Assembly: GCA_027704905.1 (NCBI GenBank)
Contig: CM051005.1
Location: 14,769,516-14,833,515, forward strand
DNA length: 64,000 nt
Source of the DNA: Muraenolepis orangiensis
Taxonomy: Eukaryota > Chordata > Actinopteri > Gadiformes > Muraenolepididae
Direction of reading: 5' to 3'
How positions within the stretch are numbered: position 1 is the first letter of the stretch; every line of letters starts with the position of its first letter. Positions 37,202 to 56,537 of this stretch are shown here, piece after piece. The position numbers and the translations under genes are program-made. Below the pieces are notes generated by a model. That model was not told where the DNA came from. It saw nothing but the letters and a program-made list of their open reading frames with translations, and ran no database searches.

Positions 37202-37779
37202 GCCTTCATGTGAGTGATTGTGTGTTGTAGCAACGTGAAACTTCCTTCCAGGAAATATTTTTAGTTGAGTATAGAAGGGTCAGCCACAATTAGTCAATGA
37301 AGTCTTAAATGGGTCCTTCTTGGTGCTAACGTGTTTTTAACGAATCACCAAAAACGTATTTCATCTGGCCAGAAGCACACACTGAACACAATCCAGGTTG
37401 CCAAGCATGCTCCGATAGGCAGCCTAACTGGGTTAGCGTATTTTTATGTCTATGCTGTTGAATATAAATGTTGAGAAAATGTTGTTAAAATGCTTTGATA
37501 AATAGCTCATTAAAAATCGGACCACGGCTACAGAAGGACGATTAGACTAATTCATGTCAAGAGATGTGAAACTTGAGCCACTTCATCGCACGGCTGATCC
37601 AACCCCCCTCCTTTATTTCCATCATACTTTTCAAGATGGCACACATTGTGTGTCCGAGGGGGGGGGGGGGGGGGGGGGGCACTGGCCTATCAGCAGCCAG
37701 CAGACCACCGGGGGTCCTATCTGCCTCCAAAGAAGATTTGAAGTCCTCTTGATAATAGGTAGTGGTGGTGGTGGTGGTG
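37200..37779. other. Unassigned sequence with a G20 run
   Basis: No gene. It contains a homopolymeric G tract at 37660-37679 and a (ggt)n tract at 37763-37781 next to the LINE 3' end. Confidence 0.5.
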
Positions 37780-37784
37780 GTGAA

Positions 37785-39115
37785 GGAGTGGAGATAAGGA
37801 CTTTATTGTCCATTCAATTTACATAAAATGGAAATTGGTCCTTAGCAATCTGGCAACACAGTAAAATCTGTAAAAAAAACACGGTACACGGTATCAAATG
37901 GACAGTACACCGTATAAAACAGACACAATATAAAACACTACACAGTATCAAATGGACAGTACTTGGTATAGAATAGACGGTACACAATATAGAGCAACTA
38001 TACTGTACAGCAACTAAAAAACATAAATTACATTTTCAGCAGCAGTAGTGCTCATTGGCTACAGGGGGTGGGGTTATTTTATTATGTCTGCGTTTTGAAT
38101 GGTCACAGCAGAGAGCACAAACAATGTCTTGTACCCATTGTTCTTGGGGATATTGAGTCTCCTGCCAGATAGCAAGGGCTGTCAGGAAGACTGAAGGGGG
38201 CTGGTGGGTCATTATAGACCTTGGTTTTGGACCGATTGTATAGGTTCTGGAGTTAAACTTTTTTGTCTCCTGTGATCTTGCTGGTCTGGTTGACCAGCTC
38301 GTTTCTGTGTCTATTTGAGAGATTCCCATACCAGGAGATGATGGTAAGACTGGCTCAGTCAGAGTTTGCTTGCTGGCATTAAAGCTGCTCAGTTTCCTGA
38401 GGGGAGAGAGATATGCTGCCTTGCTCTTTTATAAATGAAGTCTGCATTGGGCTGAAAGTTAAATACATTTTTGTGGAGGTGTGTGTGGTTGATGGCTGAA
38501 TTAGGGTTAGGCTTACCCTCACCCTAACCCTAACCCTAACCTGGCCAGAGTCAGACTGATTCGACTCTGGGGCTGGGTGAGGCTGCCCACCTGTGGTGCA
38601 TTGGGAAATCAAGGCACACAGGTTAAACCAGCAATAACCACACACACTCAAGAGAGCACTTACATGTCAGCGGCTAACGCCTGCTCTGCTCGGAAACACT
38701 TCCAACTCTACAATAAACCGGTTGAACAACATCCTACCTGTCTCCTGGTCGTTGGAAGAGCCAAGCAACAGCCACTCAGATGGTGTGTATCATGGTCTAC
38801 TACTACAATCGTCAATGATTGTTCCTAGATATTTAAAGTGAGTGACCCGTTCAGCTTCATGCCCCTTCATGATAGCTGGCTTGAAGATGGGTGTCCTTAT
38901 AGCCACAGCTCCTCTTAGGTCAAGGAAGCTGTTGTCAAACCAGTGCTGAAAGTAGGAAGCGCTGGTGACATCCGGCAGGCATCCAGGGCCATGTCACCGG
39001 CATACTTTATGAGTGAAAGGTTCTTTGCTGTTCTGTTTGGCCGCTTTTGTGTATATGGAGAATAGAGGGGAGCTATAACACCCTGTTGGCCACGAGTGTT
39101 TAAATAAGGTGTCAT
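37785..39115 (-). pseudogene. LINE reverse transcriptase pseudogene (L2/CR1-like)
   Basis: Minus-strand landmarks run from NTRGQQGVIAPLYSPYT (the NTGAPQGCVLSP box, about 39095-39050) through SLIKYAGDMALDA (the YADD box, about 39020-38980) and HEAERVTHFKYLGTI (about 38860-38818) to a C-terminal part near 38300-38060, where SNRHRNELVNQTSKITG and LQNLYNRSKT resemble the usual thumb segment. The 3' end near 37790 reads GAATGGACAATAAAGTCC. Several frameshifts and stops are present and the YADD box reads YAGD (codon 38998-38996). The 5' part with the endonuclease is missing. Confidence 0.7.
38501..38541. repeat. Short interstitial telomere-like repeat
   Basis: ttagggttagg (38501-38511) is followed by ccctcaccctaaccctaacc and one more unit: two TTAGGG-type units facing three to four CCCTAA units, within the decayed LINE. 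It may be a chance or repair-derived insertion. It is too short to be a relic telomere fusion on its own. Confidence 0.75.
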
Positions 39116-41592
39116 TGATAGAGACTCATTTGATACTCTCTCAGAAACTCTCCGATCAACAGGACAAGGCCGCTACTGACATTCAGGTCCCACAGGCGTC
39201 TCGGGAGAGGGGAGGATGGATGGGAGGGTGGCTGGGGTCTGACTCTACTCTTTGGCAGGTTCGCTAGCTGGTCTGGTCTGGTCTGGTCTCTACTTTATCT
39301 GGGACATTGGACCACTGTGGCTGCTGGTTGGAAGGGAAGCATCTTATTCTAACCACTGCATAAAGGGTTAAGTAGCTCTGTCTCAGTAGGAGCTGCAAAA
39401 TGACTTTGTAGGGCTGGGATTGGTGATTGGCCACACTTGTGTGTCTGAGCTGATTCAATGTGAGCCAAGCCCCACTGCTCTTAGAACATCAATCACTGAC
39501 ACCACTGCCACTGGCACACTGTGGTGGCAGTACTCTGGACATTTACATACCGGCTGCATGGACTGCAAATACCAATAGATTCAAAGGACTTTTGGAGGAT
39601 GAGAGCAATTTACAACTTATTTAAGACTGCTGGCTAATTTCTGACCAAATCAGGGCATCTCTTGCCTGATTTGTACGGGGAATCCGTCTTGCCTGTCAAT
39701 CGCAAGAGCGTGAAATGCAACACTTCCCAATGGAGGACAACTGTAGGGGAGGGAGGACGTAGAGAGCGGTGAGACATAGTTTGGGTTGTTTGGTTTTCAA
39801 AACTATTTTCCTTTCTTCCTAACTGTCCAATCTCACCTACAGCAGCTTTAATACACAGCACCAAAAAAACACCAATTGAATGCAAGCAACATGGTGGTTG
39901 TGGCCGTGGTTTTTGACGTTTGAATAAAATACAAGATACGAGATACAATATATTTTTATTGGTCATTTGTAACAAGTACATGCTTACTCCCCATTTTCCC
40001 AAAATATAGGTAATACAACAATTAAACCATAACATTTCACCACCACCACCACCACCACCACCACTGTCACCAGATGGATCACTGTAGGTGTACCTGGTTT
40101 ACTTATTAACTTTGTTCGTTGCACTCCAGGACATGGACCAGGTCCACATTTCAACCACATTTCAAGCCTCAGTGTAAGAGACAGTTCCTTCAGAAGCAAT
40201 ACTTCTTAATTTGATCCCTCACTAATTATCTTTGCCCGGGGGAAAGCTCCTGCTTGTTTGATGAATCTAAATCTGGGCCAAAATAAATGAAGAAGGAAAT
40301 CCAACCAAAGAAAAAGTCTCTCTGAGGTGTTTGCTCTCGCTCTTCGAGAGAGAGAACAAGAGAGCGTTCTCCCTCGCTCCCGCTCCCTATTCCAGCCCCT
40401 TTAAACCCACTTCTCTCTGTCTGCTTGATTTCCATAGGTAGATTACCATGCAGGGTTGGGAAGGGTCTCTTCATCCTCACCTGCCACCCTAATCCTTAGA
40501 CCTCATTATGCTCACCTTCAGGCACTTCAGTCAGATGCTCCAGCTTGCTGGGTGCTCCAGTGGCCTCGCACAGGTTCACCAGCCCAACTATACAGAGAAC
40601 AGAAGGCATAGGAGTATCCATTAGGTAGGAGCTACAGGGGGAGAGGAGGGAGGGAGGGATGGCCGGCGGTTTTAACGGCTCTCATTTTGTGAGGTTTGGA
40701 TGTGCTGCGGAGAGTAAACATAGGAACACACGGAGCACCCGGGGGTAAGATGTATAGGTGAAGGCCAAAGCTTGAAGCGGCCGGTAGGGCTGGTTACTGA
40801 AGTGTGTTTTCTTAAGTGTGGACAGGTTTAAAACCGTGCCCACTCCAGATGGGTAATTAAACGTGCTCACTGCTCCAGATAATCATTTAGAATAATTGTT
40901 GTCAGGATCTTAAGACATACAATGGCAGTGATAAAACGTAGTGATTAGTCACTGCTAATGACTAATATGCTAAACTGTTTTTTTGTAAGACATTTAATGA
41001 ACTGTATGAATAATAAATATTTGAGAAAATGTTAACTGTTGGTCCATAATGAATAATTATGATCTATCTATTGGTCAATCCATCTTCCTTCATAAAGATA
41101 TATAATATATGTATACTATATGAATGAGGAATACATCTCTATGAAAAAGTGAATAATGATCCCTGCACGTAGACAGCAGTTGGATTCAGTAAAATCGATA
41201 TGTATTTGTACTTTTTGTATTTTATTTGCTGACTGCATCACACCAGGCACTCGTCACGTCACAGCTCCGTGACACGTTGCTGTGACACCAGAGGACACGG
41301 CTTCAGGTGCTGCTTCAAAGACTAAGTCTGAGCACTAACCCTTTCCTTTCTCACGTTATCTCCGTAAAGCCAAAGAGTTGTGGTGACGCCCTAATGAATG
41401 GCCCCTTGGAAAAAAAGAAAAGAAAATAGAACCGATTCACATTCTCAATCAGGGTAATAGGAGCCAGAAGGAGGATGGCCAGTAAACTATTCACTGTAAG
41501 GCAGCTGCTTACTGGCAGAACATTTTGCCAGGACTGTCACAGTCATCGGGGTTAATTAAAGACCAAACTAAGCTAGCAATGGCTGGGGCAGC
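39116..41592. other. Unassigned sequence
   Basis: No gene recognised. Small features: (ggtct)n at 39270-39290, (cac)n at 40041-40063 and a gagagagaacaagagagcg patch at about 40345. Confidence 0.4.
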
Positions 41593-42454
<862 letters not shown>

Positions 42455-42952
42455 TGCTGGTGGTGGGGGGAGGTGGTGGTGGTGGTAGAGGTTGTGGTGG
42501 TGGGGGGAGGTGGTGGTGGTAGAGGTTGTGGTGGTGGGGGGAGGTGGTGGTGGTGAGGGGGAGGTGGTGGTGGTGGTAGAGGTTGTGGTGGTGAGGGGGA
42601 GGTGGTGGTGGTGGTAGAGGTTGTGGTGGTGGGGGGAGGTGGTGGTGGTAGAGGTTGTGGTGGTGGGGGGAGGTGGTGGTGGTGGTAGAGGTTGTGGTGG
42701 TGGGGGGAGGTGGTGGTGGTAGAGGTTGTGGTGGTGGGGGTAGGTGGTGGTGGTGGTAGAGGTTGTGGTGGTGGAGGTGGTGGTAGAGGTTGTGGAGGTG
42801 GTGGTGGTAGAGGTTGTGGTGGTGGGGAGGTGGTGGTGGTGTGGAGGTGGGGAGGTGGTGGTGGTATGGAGGTGGGGAGGTGGTGGTGGTAGAGGTTGTG
42901 GAGGTGGTGGTGGTAGAGGTTGTGGTGGTGGGGAGGTGGTGGTGTTGGAGTT
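42455..42952. repeat. GGT-rich minisatellite (about 36-42-bp units)
   Basis: Units of the form ggtggtggtagaggttgtgg followed by tggtggggggaggtgg, repeated about a dozen times with variable numbers of GGT. The plus strand is almost C-free and has dense GGG/GGTGG, so G-quadruplex formation is likely. Minus-strand Pro-Pro-Thr-Thr-Ser frames are artefacts. Confidence 0.95.
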
Positions 42953-48714
<5,762 letters not shown>

Positions 48715-49940
48715 ACTGCAGTTTAGTTTGGACTAGTTAAGAGTGGAGCACTACAGAGTTTAGTTTGGACTAGTTAAGAGTGGAGCACTACAGAGTTTAG
48801 TTTGGACTAGTTAAGAGTGGAGCACTACAGAGTTTAGTTTGGACTAGTTAAGAGTGGAGCACTACAGAGTTTAGTTTGGACTAGTTAAGAGTGGAGCCAC
48901 ACAGAGTTTAGTTTGGACTAGTTAAGAGTGGAGCACTACAGAGGTTAGTTTGGACTAGTTAAGAGTGGAGCACTACAGAGGTTAGTTTGGACTAGTTAAG
49001 AGTGGAGCCACACAGAGTTTAGTTTGGACTAGTTAAGAGTGGAGCACTACAGTTTAGTTTGGACTAGTTAAGAGTGGAGCACTACAGAGTTTAGTTTGGA
49101 CTAGTTAAGAGTGGAGCACTACAGAGTTTAGTTTGGACTAGTTAAGAGTAGAGCACTACAGAGTTTAGTTTGGACTAGTTAAGAGCAGAGCACTACAGAG
49201 TTTAGTTTGGACTAGTTAAGAGTGGAGCCACACAGAGTTTAGTTTGGACTAGTTAAGAGTGGAGCACTACAGTTTAGTTTGGACTAGTTAAGAGTGGAGC
49301 CACACAGAGTTTAGTTTGGACTAGTTAAGAGTGGAGCACTACAGTTTAGTTTGGACTAGTTAAGAGTGGAGCACTACAGAGTTTAGTTTGGACTAGTTAA
49401 GAGTAGAGCACTACAGAGTTTAGTTTGGACTAGTTAAGAGTGGAGCACTACAGAGTTTAGTTTGGACTAGTTAAGAGTGGAGCACTACATAGTTTAGTTT
49501 GGACTAGTTAAGAGTGGAGCACTACAGAGTTTAGTTTGGACTAGTTAAGAGTAGAGCACTACAGAGTTTAGTTTGGACTAGTTAAGAGTGGAGCACTACA
49601 GAGTTAAGTTTGGACTAGTTAAGAGTGGAGCTACACAGAGTTTAGTTTGGATTAAGAGTGGAGCACTACAGAGTTTAGTCTAGACTAGTTAAGAATGAAG
49701 CACTACAGAGTTTACTCTGGACTAGTTAAGAGTGGAGCACTACACTTAAGTTTGGACTAGTTAAGAGTAGAGCACTACAGTTTAGTTTGGAATAGCTAAG
49801 AGTGGAGCACTACAGTTAAGTTCAGACTAGTTAAGAGTAGAGTACTACAGAGTTTAGTTTGGACTAGTTAAGAGTGGAGCACTACAAAGTTTAGTTTGGA
49901 CTAGTTAAGAGTGGAGCACTACAGAGTTAAGTTTAGACAA
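48715..49940. repeat. 37-bp minisatellite, about 33 copies
   Basis: The unit is agagtttagtttggactagt plus taagagtggagcactac, 37 bp. Variants are gagccacac for gagcactac, 33-bp units lacking agag, and increasingly diverged units after about 49650. Copies abut without unique spacers, so it is not a CRISPR-like array. Confidence 0.97.
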
Positions 49941-50094
49941 GTTAAGATATCACTTAAGGTATCACATTTTAATATGAAATGTGATATAACAGGCAGGTTA
50001 TTTTGTGTCTGTACGAATGTCGAAACATATTTTTTTACAGTAGACGAATTAGCTATGTGGCTTATCAAGGCTAGCTCTGTAGCTCTAGATTATG

Positions 50095-50540
50095 TAGCGT
50101 GATACCAGTAATGGTGACGAGACCATCTATTTTAAGTTTGAGTCAAGACCAAGACCTTAAGGGTCGAGTCTGGGTCAAGACCAAGACTATGGTATTTTGG
50201 GGCGGTCGAGACCGAATCAAGCCCGAGTCTTTGGAGGGTCGGGACCGAATTAAGACTGAATCCAGTCCCAGACCAAAACAAGTCAATTTTCGCGACCATG
50301 GGTTTAATTTGTCTTATTTACCAACACCCCATAATATTCTATATCTCCAGCTTCCTTACAGGGAGATAAAATTAATACATTTGGTTTGGTTGGACAAACT
50401 GACTTTACAGGAGCGTGGCGCTCTGGAATCGCTCATTACAATGTGAATTAAGGGATTCATTTTAATTGTAATTAAAATGGGTACAATTGCTTTCAATTCC
50501 GAGACGAGACAGAGTACATGAAAAAGTGATTATCGTTAGC
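50095..50540. repeat. Possible degraded DNA repeat rich in gacc/gagtc
   Basis: gacgagacc, gagtcaagaccaagacc, gggtcgagtctgggtcaaga and, at the far end, gagacgagacagagtac recur. The pattern resembles a fish repeat whose two ends are both built of gagacc-like motifs. Terminal inverted repeats cannot be aligned convincingly. Confidence 0.35.
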
Positions 50541-50619
50541 AGTGTTTAATAATTCTGATACTGTGTCTGTATTGTACTTTGTGGTTCATATGGATGTAAT
50601 CATGGTGATCAGGCTTTGA

Positions 50620-50745
50620 CCCATATCATTTAGATGGTTTGACCCATCTCATTTAGATGGTTTGACCCATCTCATTTAGATGGTTTGACCCATCTCATTT
50701 AGATGGTTTGACCCATCTCATTTACGGTAGATGGTTTGACCGGCA
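50620..50745. repeat. 23-bp minisatellite (five copies)
   Basis: gtttgacccatctcatttag plus atg repeated at a 23-bp period. Each unit contains the inverted pair catctcatttagatg. Confidence 0.92.
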
Positions 50746-52304
50746 TTCAACAAGAGGCCGCGATAACGTGAAAAAATGGTGGTTAGACAATTCAGAAAAA
50801 AATTTGACAGGCCTACTTTTTAACCTACCCCCTGGAGCTAAACCAACCCCCATTAATTAATCTAGAGAACAAACACAAATCATCTGTTCACATGTTATTG
50901 ATTGGCTGGTCCTCATGTTCCCACATTCTGAGATGTATGCACACATACAATATGTCTGATATTGTTATTATTCCCATCTTCCAGATGTTTGAATGATAAT
51001 TGAAAAGTTGAACCTCTAAGTAGCTTAGGGGTGACCTTGAATCTTTGAAAATTCAAATCTTTGATAGTTTGTTTGTCTTTAATAGTCTGCGACATTGTGC
51101 TTGTGTGCCAGCGGAACGTACCATTGGGAGGGGTGCTTTGTGAGTGATAACATAGTCCTGCTTGGCTTCTACCAGGAAAAGCCTATGTGTTAGTTATTTT
51201 GTGGGGGTGGGGGATAGTCTCAATTTGCTGTGTTATTTTTTGCTTTCACTAAATGTCCTTATTGTTTGATAAACACTTTGTGTAATGGCAGTGGCTCTAT
51301 CCAATCATTGTCTATTGGACGTAGAGCAGATTCCAGGCCTTAAGTCTAGGTTACACAATGTCATTCAAGGTGAAACCATTTGAGATGATTCGAAAGTCAA
51401 ATGTAAACATGTGTCAACCCAATCAATGATTAGCAATAGAGCAAGCGCTAGGTCAGTATTTTATATAAAACATGTTCATTGTAATATAAATAATATAGTA
51501 TATATATAGTGACTAGTCCACTAAGCGTTACAGAGTTCATGGCAACCAGAAATATAATACTTTAAAAATACAACTTTTATTTTAGTTTCCTAAAGGATTT
51601 TAGTCAAACATTCATCTGAAAGCCATTGTAAAAGCCACCATGGCACTAATGAAGACATTTGGCTGTAGCTAATAGCAATGTGATGGAAAGCTTGAACGCT
51701 TATTCAAATTTCTCTCTGTGGGGGAATTATGAAAGCACCTGTCAGGACTGCTACCATTAAGTGCTGATGCAGCGAGAGGAGATTTAAAACTTAATTTAGT
51801 GATTACTTGTCATCACTAAACTATTTAACAACACAAAGCAAAGCAAAAGCAATATTAGACATTAGACATCGCTTTATCGTGCTGCCAACACAATCAACAC
51901 AATATAATATGACCACAGCCATAATATATGAATTAATATAATATATTAATTATCTCATACAGGAATACATTCCCTGGGTTAATTTGAAACATCTTTTTTC
52001 TGTGCAAAAGTCATCGGACACGTTACATTGTGTACATGTGTTTCCGGTACTGTACCGACGGAGCAGGAAACATAGCAACCAATATGGACGCCGTTCTTTG
52101 AACTAAATAAACTCACCATTTTTCTTTCTTGCTTTAGGTGTCTTGCATGTATTATCACGTGAAAATATGACATGCAAAGTAGTGAAAGTAAAGGGAAACG
52201 ATAGTAATCGTGCACATTGATTGAGTTTTTTTTTTCTTTTTTTTTCGATTGCTTGTTGAAAGCTCATTGGCTGTCACAGCTGTCAATTAACCAATGGGAT
52301 GAAC
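50746..52304. other. Unassigned sequence
   Basis: About 1.5 kb in which nothing is recognised. Confidence 0.4.
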
Positions 52305-52319
52305 CCCCCCCCCCCCCCT

Positions 52320-52393
<74 letters not shown>

Positions 52394-52410
52394 ACACATA
52401 CACACACACA
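52305..52410. repeat. C-run and (CA)n microsatellite
   Basis: A C13 run followed by about 40 CA units with one cca interruption. Confidence 0.97.
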
Positions 52411-52813
52411 CCGGTGCCAAGTAGCCCTCAGTGCCTAATGGATTATTAATCATGTATCTCTTCATTCCAAAACAATGTTTTCAAGTCCCCATTGTGCTTT
52501 TCACGGTCACTCAAGAGGAAGAAGGAAGGACTATTGCTTCAGATTTGAGGGAGCGGAGGAGTCCTGAACGCAGGGGAAACCGGGGGAGGGAAACCAGTTC
52601 AACATGAGCATTCTGGCTCCTCTCTTGGCTCCCGCCACCCACTCATTGTGCCTTCCTGGCTGTCATCTTTAACCCCAGAACGGCTGGCATTTTTCCATAT
52701 TCCTAATTGCTGGTGATTTGCATAACTTAATATTCAAGATAATATGTAGCTTGGAGCTGGTGATGCACAAGCTGTGTAATTCATATCTCTCTCTCTCTCT
52801 CTTCAATGTGCAC

Positions 52814-52963
<150 letters not shown>

Positions 52964-53115
52964 GTGTTTACTGTTAATCATATTAATGTGAGTGCATGTG
53001 CGTCTCGTTCTTCCATGCCACCTCCCATTCAGCCTCATTTGAAAGGACATCTCTTAAAACTGTGTGAATGTAACCATACTACGTAGGGACTGTGTATGTG
53101 CTTGCTTTGGAGTGT

Positions 53116-53155
<40 letters not shown>

Positions 53156-53395
53156 AACGTGAGTGAAATGTGGGCCACATGCGGCAGCCCCTGGACCTGT
53201 AGGAGTGTTTCCTTAACTGCTCTGTTGGGCACAATCAGCAGACTCATATCGCTACTTCCTGACTGGCTGCTGCTCTGCTCCTCTGCACCCGGTCCGCTGC
53301 TGACCCCCAGGCTCTGTTTTAATCACACCTCATGTCGACACTCTGGCTTAGTGTGTCACGCTGCACACACTTCCCCCCCCCCGGGAACCACCCAC

Positions 53396-53441
<46 letters not shown>

Positions 53442-53474
53442 TCCTGTCACTCAGCTTTCCCGAGAAATTGTGTC

Positions 53475-53505
<31 letters not shown>

Positions 53506-53632
53506 TTGGTCTGGGTCGGCACACACACACATTCACAAATACACACACACACATGTTTAACACTGTAAATATTGGACCCTACTCCCCCTGGGTAACATGA
53601 ATAATTGAGGAGTGGGCAAGCGAGACGCCTTC

Positions 53633-53800
53633 TCCTGTGTGTCTAAGAGTGTGTGGATGTTACACTGTGTGTCTAAGAGTGTGTTGATGTTACACTGTGC
53701 ATCTAAGAGTGTGTTGATGTTACATTGTGTGTCTAAGAGTGTGTGGATGTTACACTGTGTGTCTAAGAGTGTGTAGATGTTACACTGTGTGTCTAGATGA
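53633..53800. repeat. 30-bp minisatellite (gtctaagagtgtgtggatgt)
   Basis: About five units of tgtgtctaagagtgtgtgga plus tgttacactg. Nearby are (TG)n at 53117-53152 and (CA)n at 53399-53439. Confidence 0.9.
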
Positions 53801-53938
53801 CACTGTTTGGATTATATTTGCGTATTGGCTGAAAATTTTGAATATGAATAATTCAATTATAAATATAAATGCTTGAATCTGGCATATGGATTTGAATATG
53901 GTTATCGGGGAGGCAGTGAGGAAGCCTATTATTGAGTG

Positions 53939-54150
53939 TGTCTGTATGTGTGTGTGTGTGTGTGTGTGTGTTTGTTTGCATGTGTGTCTGTGGGGCTGTG
54001 TGTGTTTGTGTGTGTGTGTCTGTGTGTGTGTCTGTGGTGCCATGTATGTGTATGTGTGTGTGTGTGTGTGTATGTCTGTGGGGCCATGTGTGTGTGTGTG
54101 TGTGTGTGTGTATGTCTGTGGGGCCATGTGTGGGTGTGTGTTTGTGGTTT
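53939..54150. repeat. Compound TG-rich minisatellite
   Basis: (TG)n broken by tgtctgtggggccatgtgtg units that recur about four times. Confidence 0.9.
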
Positions 54151-54194
54151 GAAGGAGGGTCTATTAGTGAAGGACACCAGGTGTCTGTGTTCCA

Positions 54195-54412
54195 ATGTCT
54201 CCCCACGTTACCTGGCCCAGCAGGTCCTACCTGTCTCCCCACGTCACCTGGCCCAGCAGGTCCTACCTTGTCTCCCCACGTCACCTGGCCCAGCAGGTCC
54301 TACCTTGTCTCCCCACGTCACCTGGCCCAGCAGGTCCTACCTGTCTCCCCACGTCACCTGGCCCAGCAGGTCCTACCTGTCTCCCCACGTCACCTGGCCC
54401 AGCAGGTCCTTC
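54195..54412. repeat. 36-bp minisatellite, six copies
   Basis: The unit is ctccccacgtcacctggccc plus agcaggtcctacctgt, with a 37-bp variant (accttgt). Each unit contains the near-palindrome cctggcccagcagg. The SPHVTWPSRSYL-type frames are artefacts. Confidence 0.95.
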
Positions 54413-54479
54413 GTCATCCAAAGGGGTCAGAGGCTTGTATTTTTATATTTATATTTAATATCAGCAAATATACAATGAG

Positions 54480-54570
54480 CAAATATAATAATACATTTTA
54501 TTAAAATTGCGCTTTTCAAGGTACTCAAATACACTTTACAATACAATTAGTTACAATTTAATAAAAAAGG
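54480..54570 (-). repeat. L2/SINE-like 3' tail
   Basis: Minus-strand reading gives GTAAAGTGTATTTGAGTACC followed by TTGAAAAGCGC, the same kind of tail as on the SINE at 15180-15237. No body is recognisable. Confidence 0.45.
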
Positions 54571-56537
54571 TGACATACTAACATGCACAGAAAACATAAG
54601 ATGGATTCGGGGTGGGAACGAAAACCAGGCAACAAATCAACAAATCAACAACTCCATCCATCCATCCATCCAAGGTCTAGCTCTTATCCGGGTCGGGTCA
54701 TGGAGGTAGCAGCTATAGCAAGGGACAAACTTTCCTCTCTCTGGCAACATGGACCAGCTCTGACTGGGGGATCCGAGGCATTCCCAGGCCAGCGTGGAGA
54801 TGTCATCACCCCACCTGTACCTTAGTCTGCCCCGTGGTCTCCTCCCAGCTGGACCTTGGTCTGCCCCGTGGTCTCTTCCTCCCAGCTGTAGCTTGGTCTG
54901 CCCCGTGGTCTCCTCCCAACTGGATGTGCCTGGAAAACCTCACTCTAGAGACGACCAGGAAACATTCTTACTAGATGCTTGAACCACCTCTGGCTCATTT
55001 CTATGTAAAAGGAGCAGCGGCTCTACTCCGAGTCTCTAATGAGTGACCAAGCTTCTCACTCTATCCCTAAGGGAGATGCCAGCCACCCTCCTGAGGAAAC
55101 AAATTTTGGCCGCTTGTATTGGCGATCTCGTCCTTTCAGTCATTACCCATTGTTCATGACCCTAGGTGAGGGTAGGAACGAAGACTGAACGGTAGATGGA
55201 GAGCTTTGCCTTCTGGCTCAGCTCTCTTTTGGTCACAACGTTGTGGTGAAGGGCACCCAATCGCTCTGCGTCAATCTGGTCAATCAGGGATAAGGACTCC
55301 CTCCCTACTTGGAGTAGACAATCAACCGGTTTCCTGCTGAGAACTATGGCCTCAGATTTAGAGTTGCTGATCCTTATCCCAGCCGTTTCACGCTCCGCTG
55401 CAAACCGATCCAGTGAGTGCTGAAGGTCACGACTTACTACCGAGAATCCAGACACAGCTCTTGCTTTGGGAGTACAGAGATTGGATGGCCCTCAGTAGTA
55501 ATGTTGAAAAGATGTGTCATCTACGACAGCCCCTCAACACCCAAAGCCTTCAGCATTTCTGGACTCATCAACCCCTGGGGCCTTGCCATTGTGGAGATGT
55601 TTGACTACTGCAGTGACTTCCTCAAGGGAGATTGATGTTTGCCACCCATCAACTTTCAGCTCTACCTCTACCGCAGAGGGTGGGTTAGTTGGGTTAAGGA
55701 GTATCTAAAAGTGCTCTTTCCACCACCCGATCACCTCCTCAGTTGAGGTCAGCAGTGTCCCACCCTTACTCTAAACAGCTTGGTCCCCGCTTCCCGGTCC
55801 TAAGGCGCCAGACAGTTTGCCAGAACCATTTGGGTGCAGACTGAAAGCTATTCTCCATTGCTTCTCCAAACACCTCCCACACCCACTACTTTGCCTCTGC
55901 TATGGCTGAGGCTGCAGTCCTCTTGGCTTGTCGATATCTTGCAGCTGAGTCCAGAGTCTCTCGCTAACATAGCCCAGAAGGCCTCCTTCTTCGGTCAGAG
56001 GGCTTTCCTGACCACCTGTGCCCATTATGAAGTCCAAGGGTTGCCGCCCCTTAAGGCACCAATGACCTTGAGGCCACAGCTCTCAACCGCAGCTTCAGCA
56101 ATAGAAGCTTTGAACAAAAACCACTCTGGTTCATGTCTCCTGCCTCCACAGAAATGCCGAAGAAATTCCGCTGAGGTCAAAGTTGAAGGTTTCCCTGACA
56201 GGGGCATCCAAAAGACGTTCCGAGTTCAGCTGCATTATCCATTTGGGCTAACCAGGTCTGTCCAGAGGCTTCCCCGCCATCTTACCCAACTCACCACCAG
56301 ATGGTGATCGGTTGACAGCTCTGCCCCTCTCACCTCGCAGTGTCCAAAACATGCAGCTTCAGGTCAAATGGCATGATAACAAAATCGATCATTGACCTTT
56401 GGCCTAAGGTACTCTTGTACCATGTACACTTATAAGCATCCTTATGTTTGAACATGGCGTTTGTTACGGCAAACCAAGACTAGCACAGAAATCCAACAAC
56501 AAAACGCCTCTCCAATTCAGATCAGGTAGGCCATTCA

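Noticed and set aside
48715..49940. CRISPR-like array
   Set aside because: 37-bp units are directly adjacent without unique spacers, and the genome is vertebrate.
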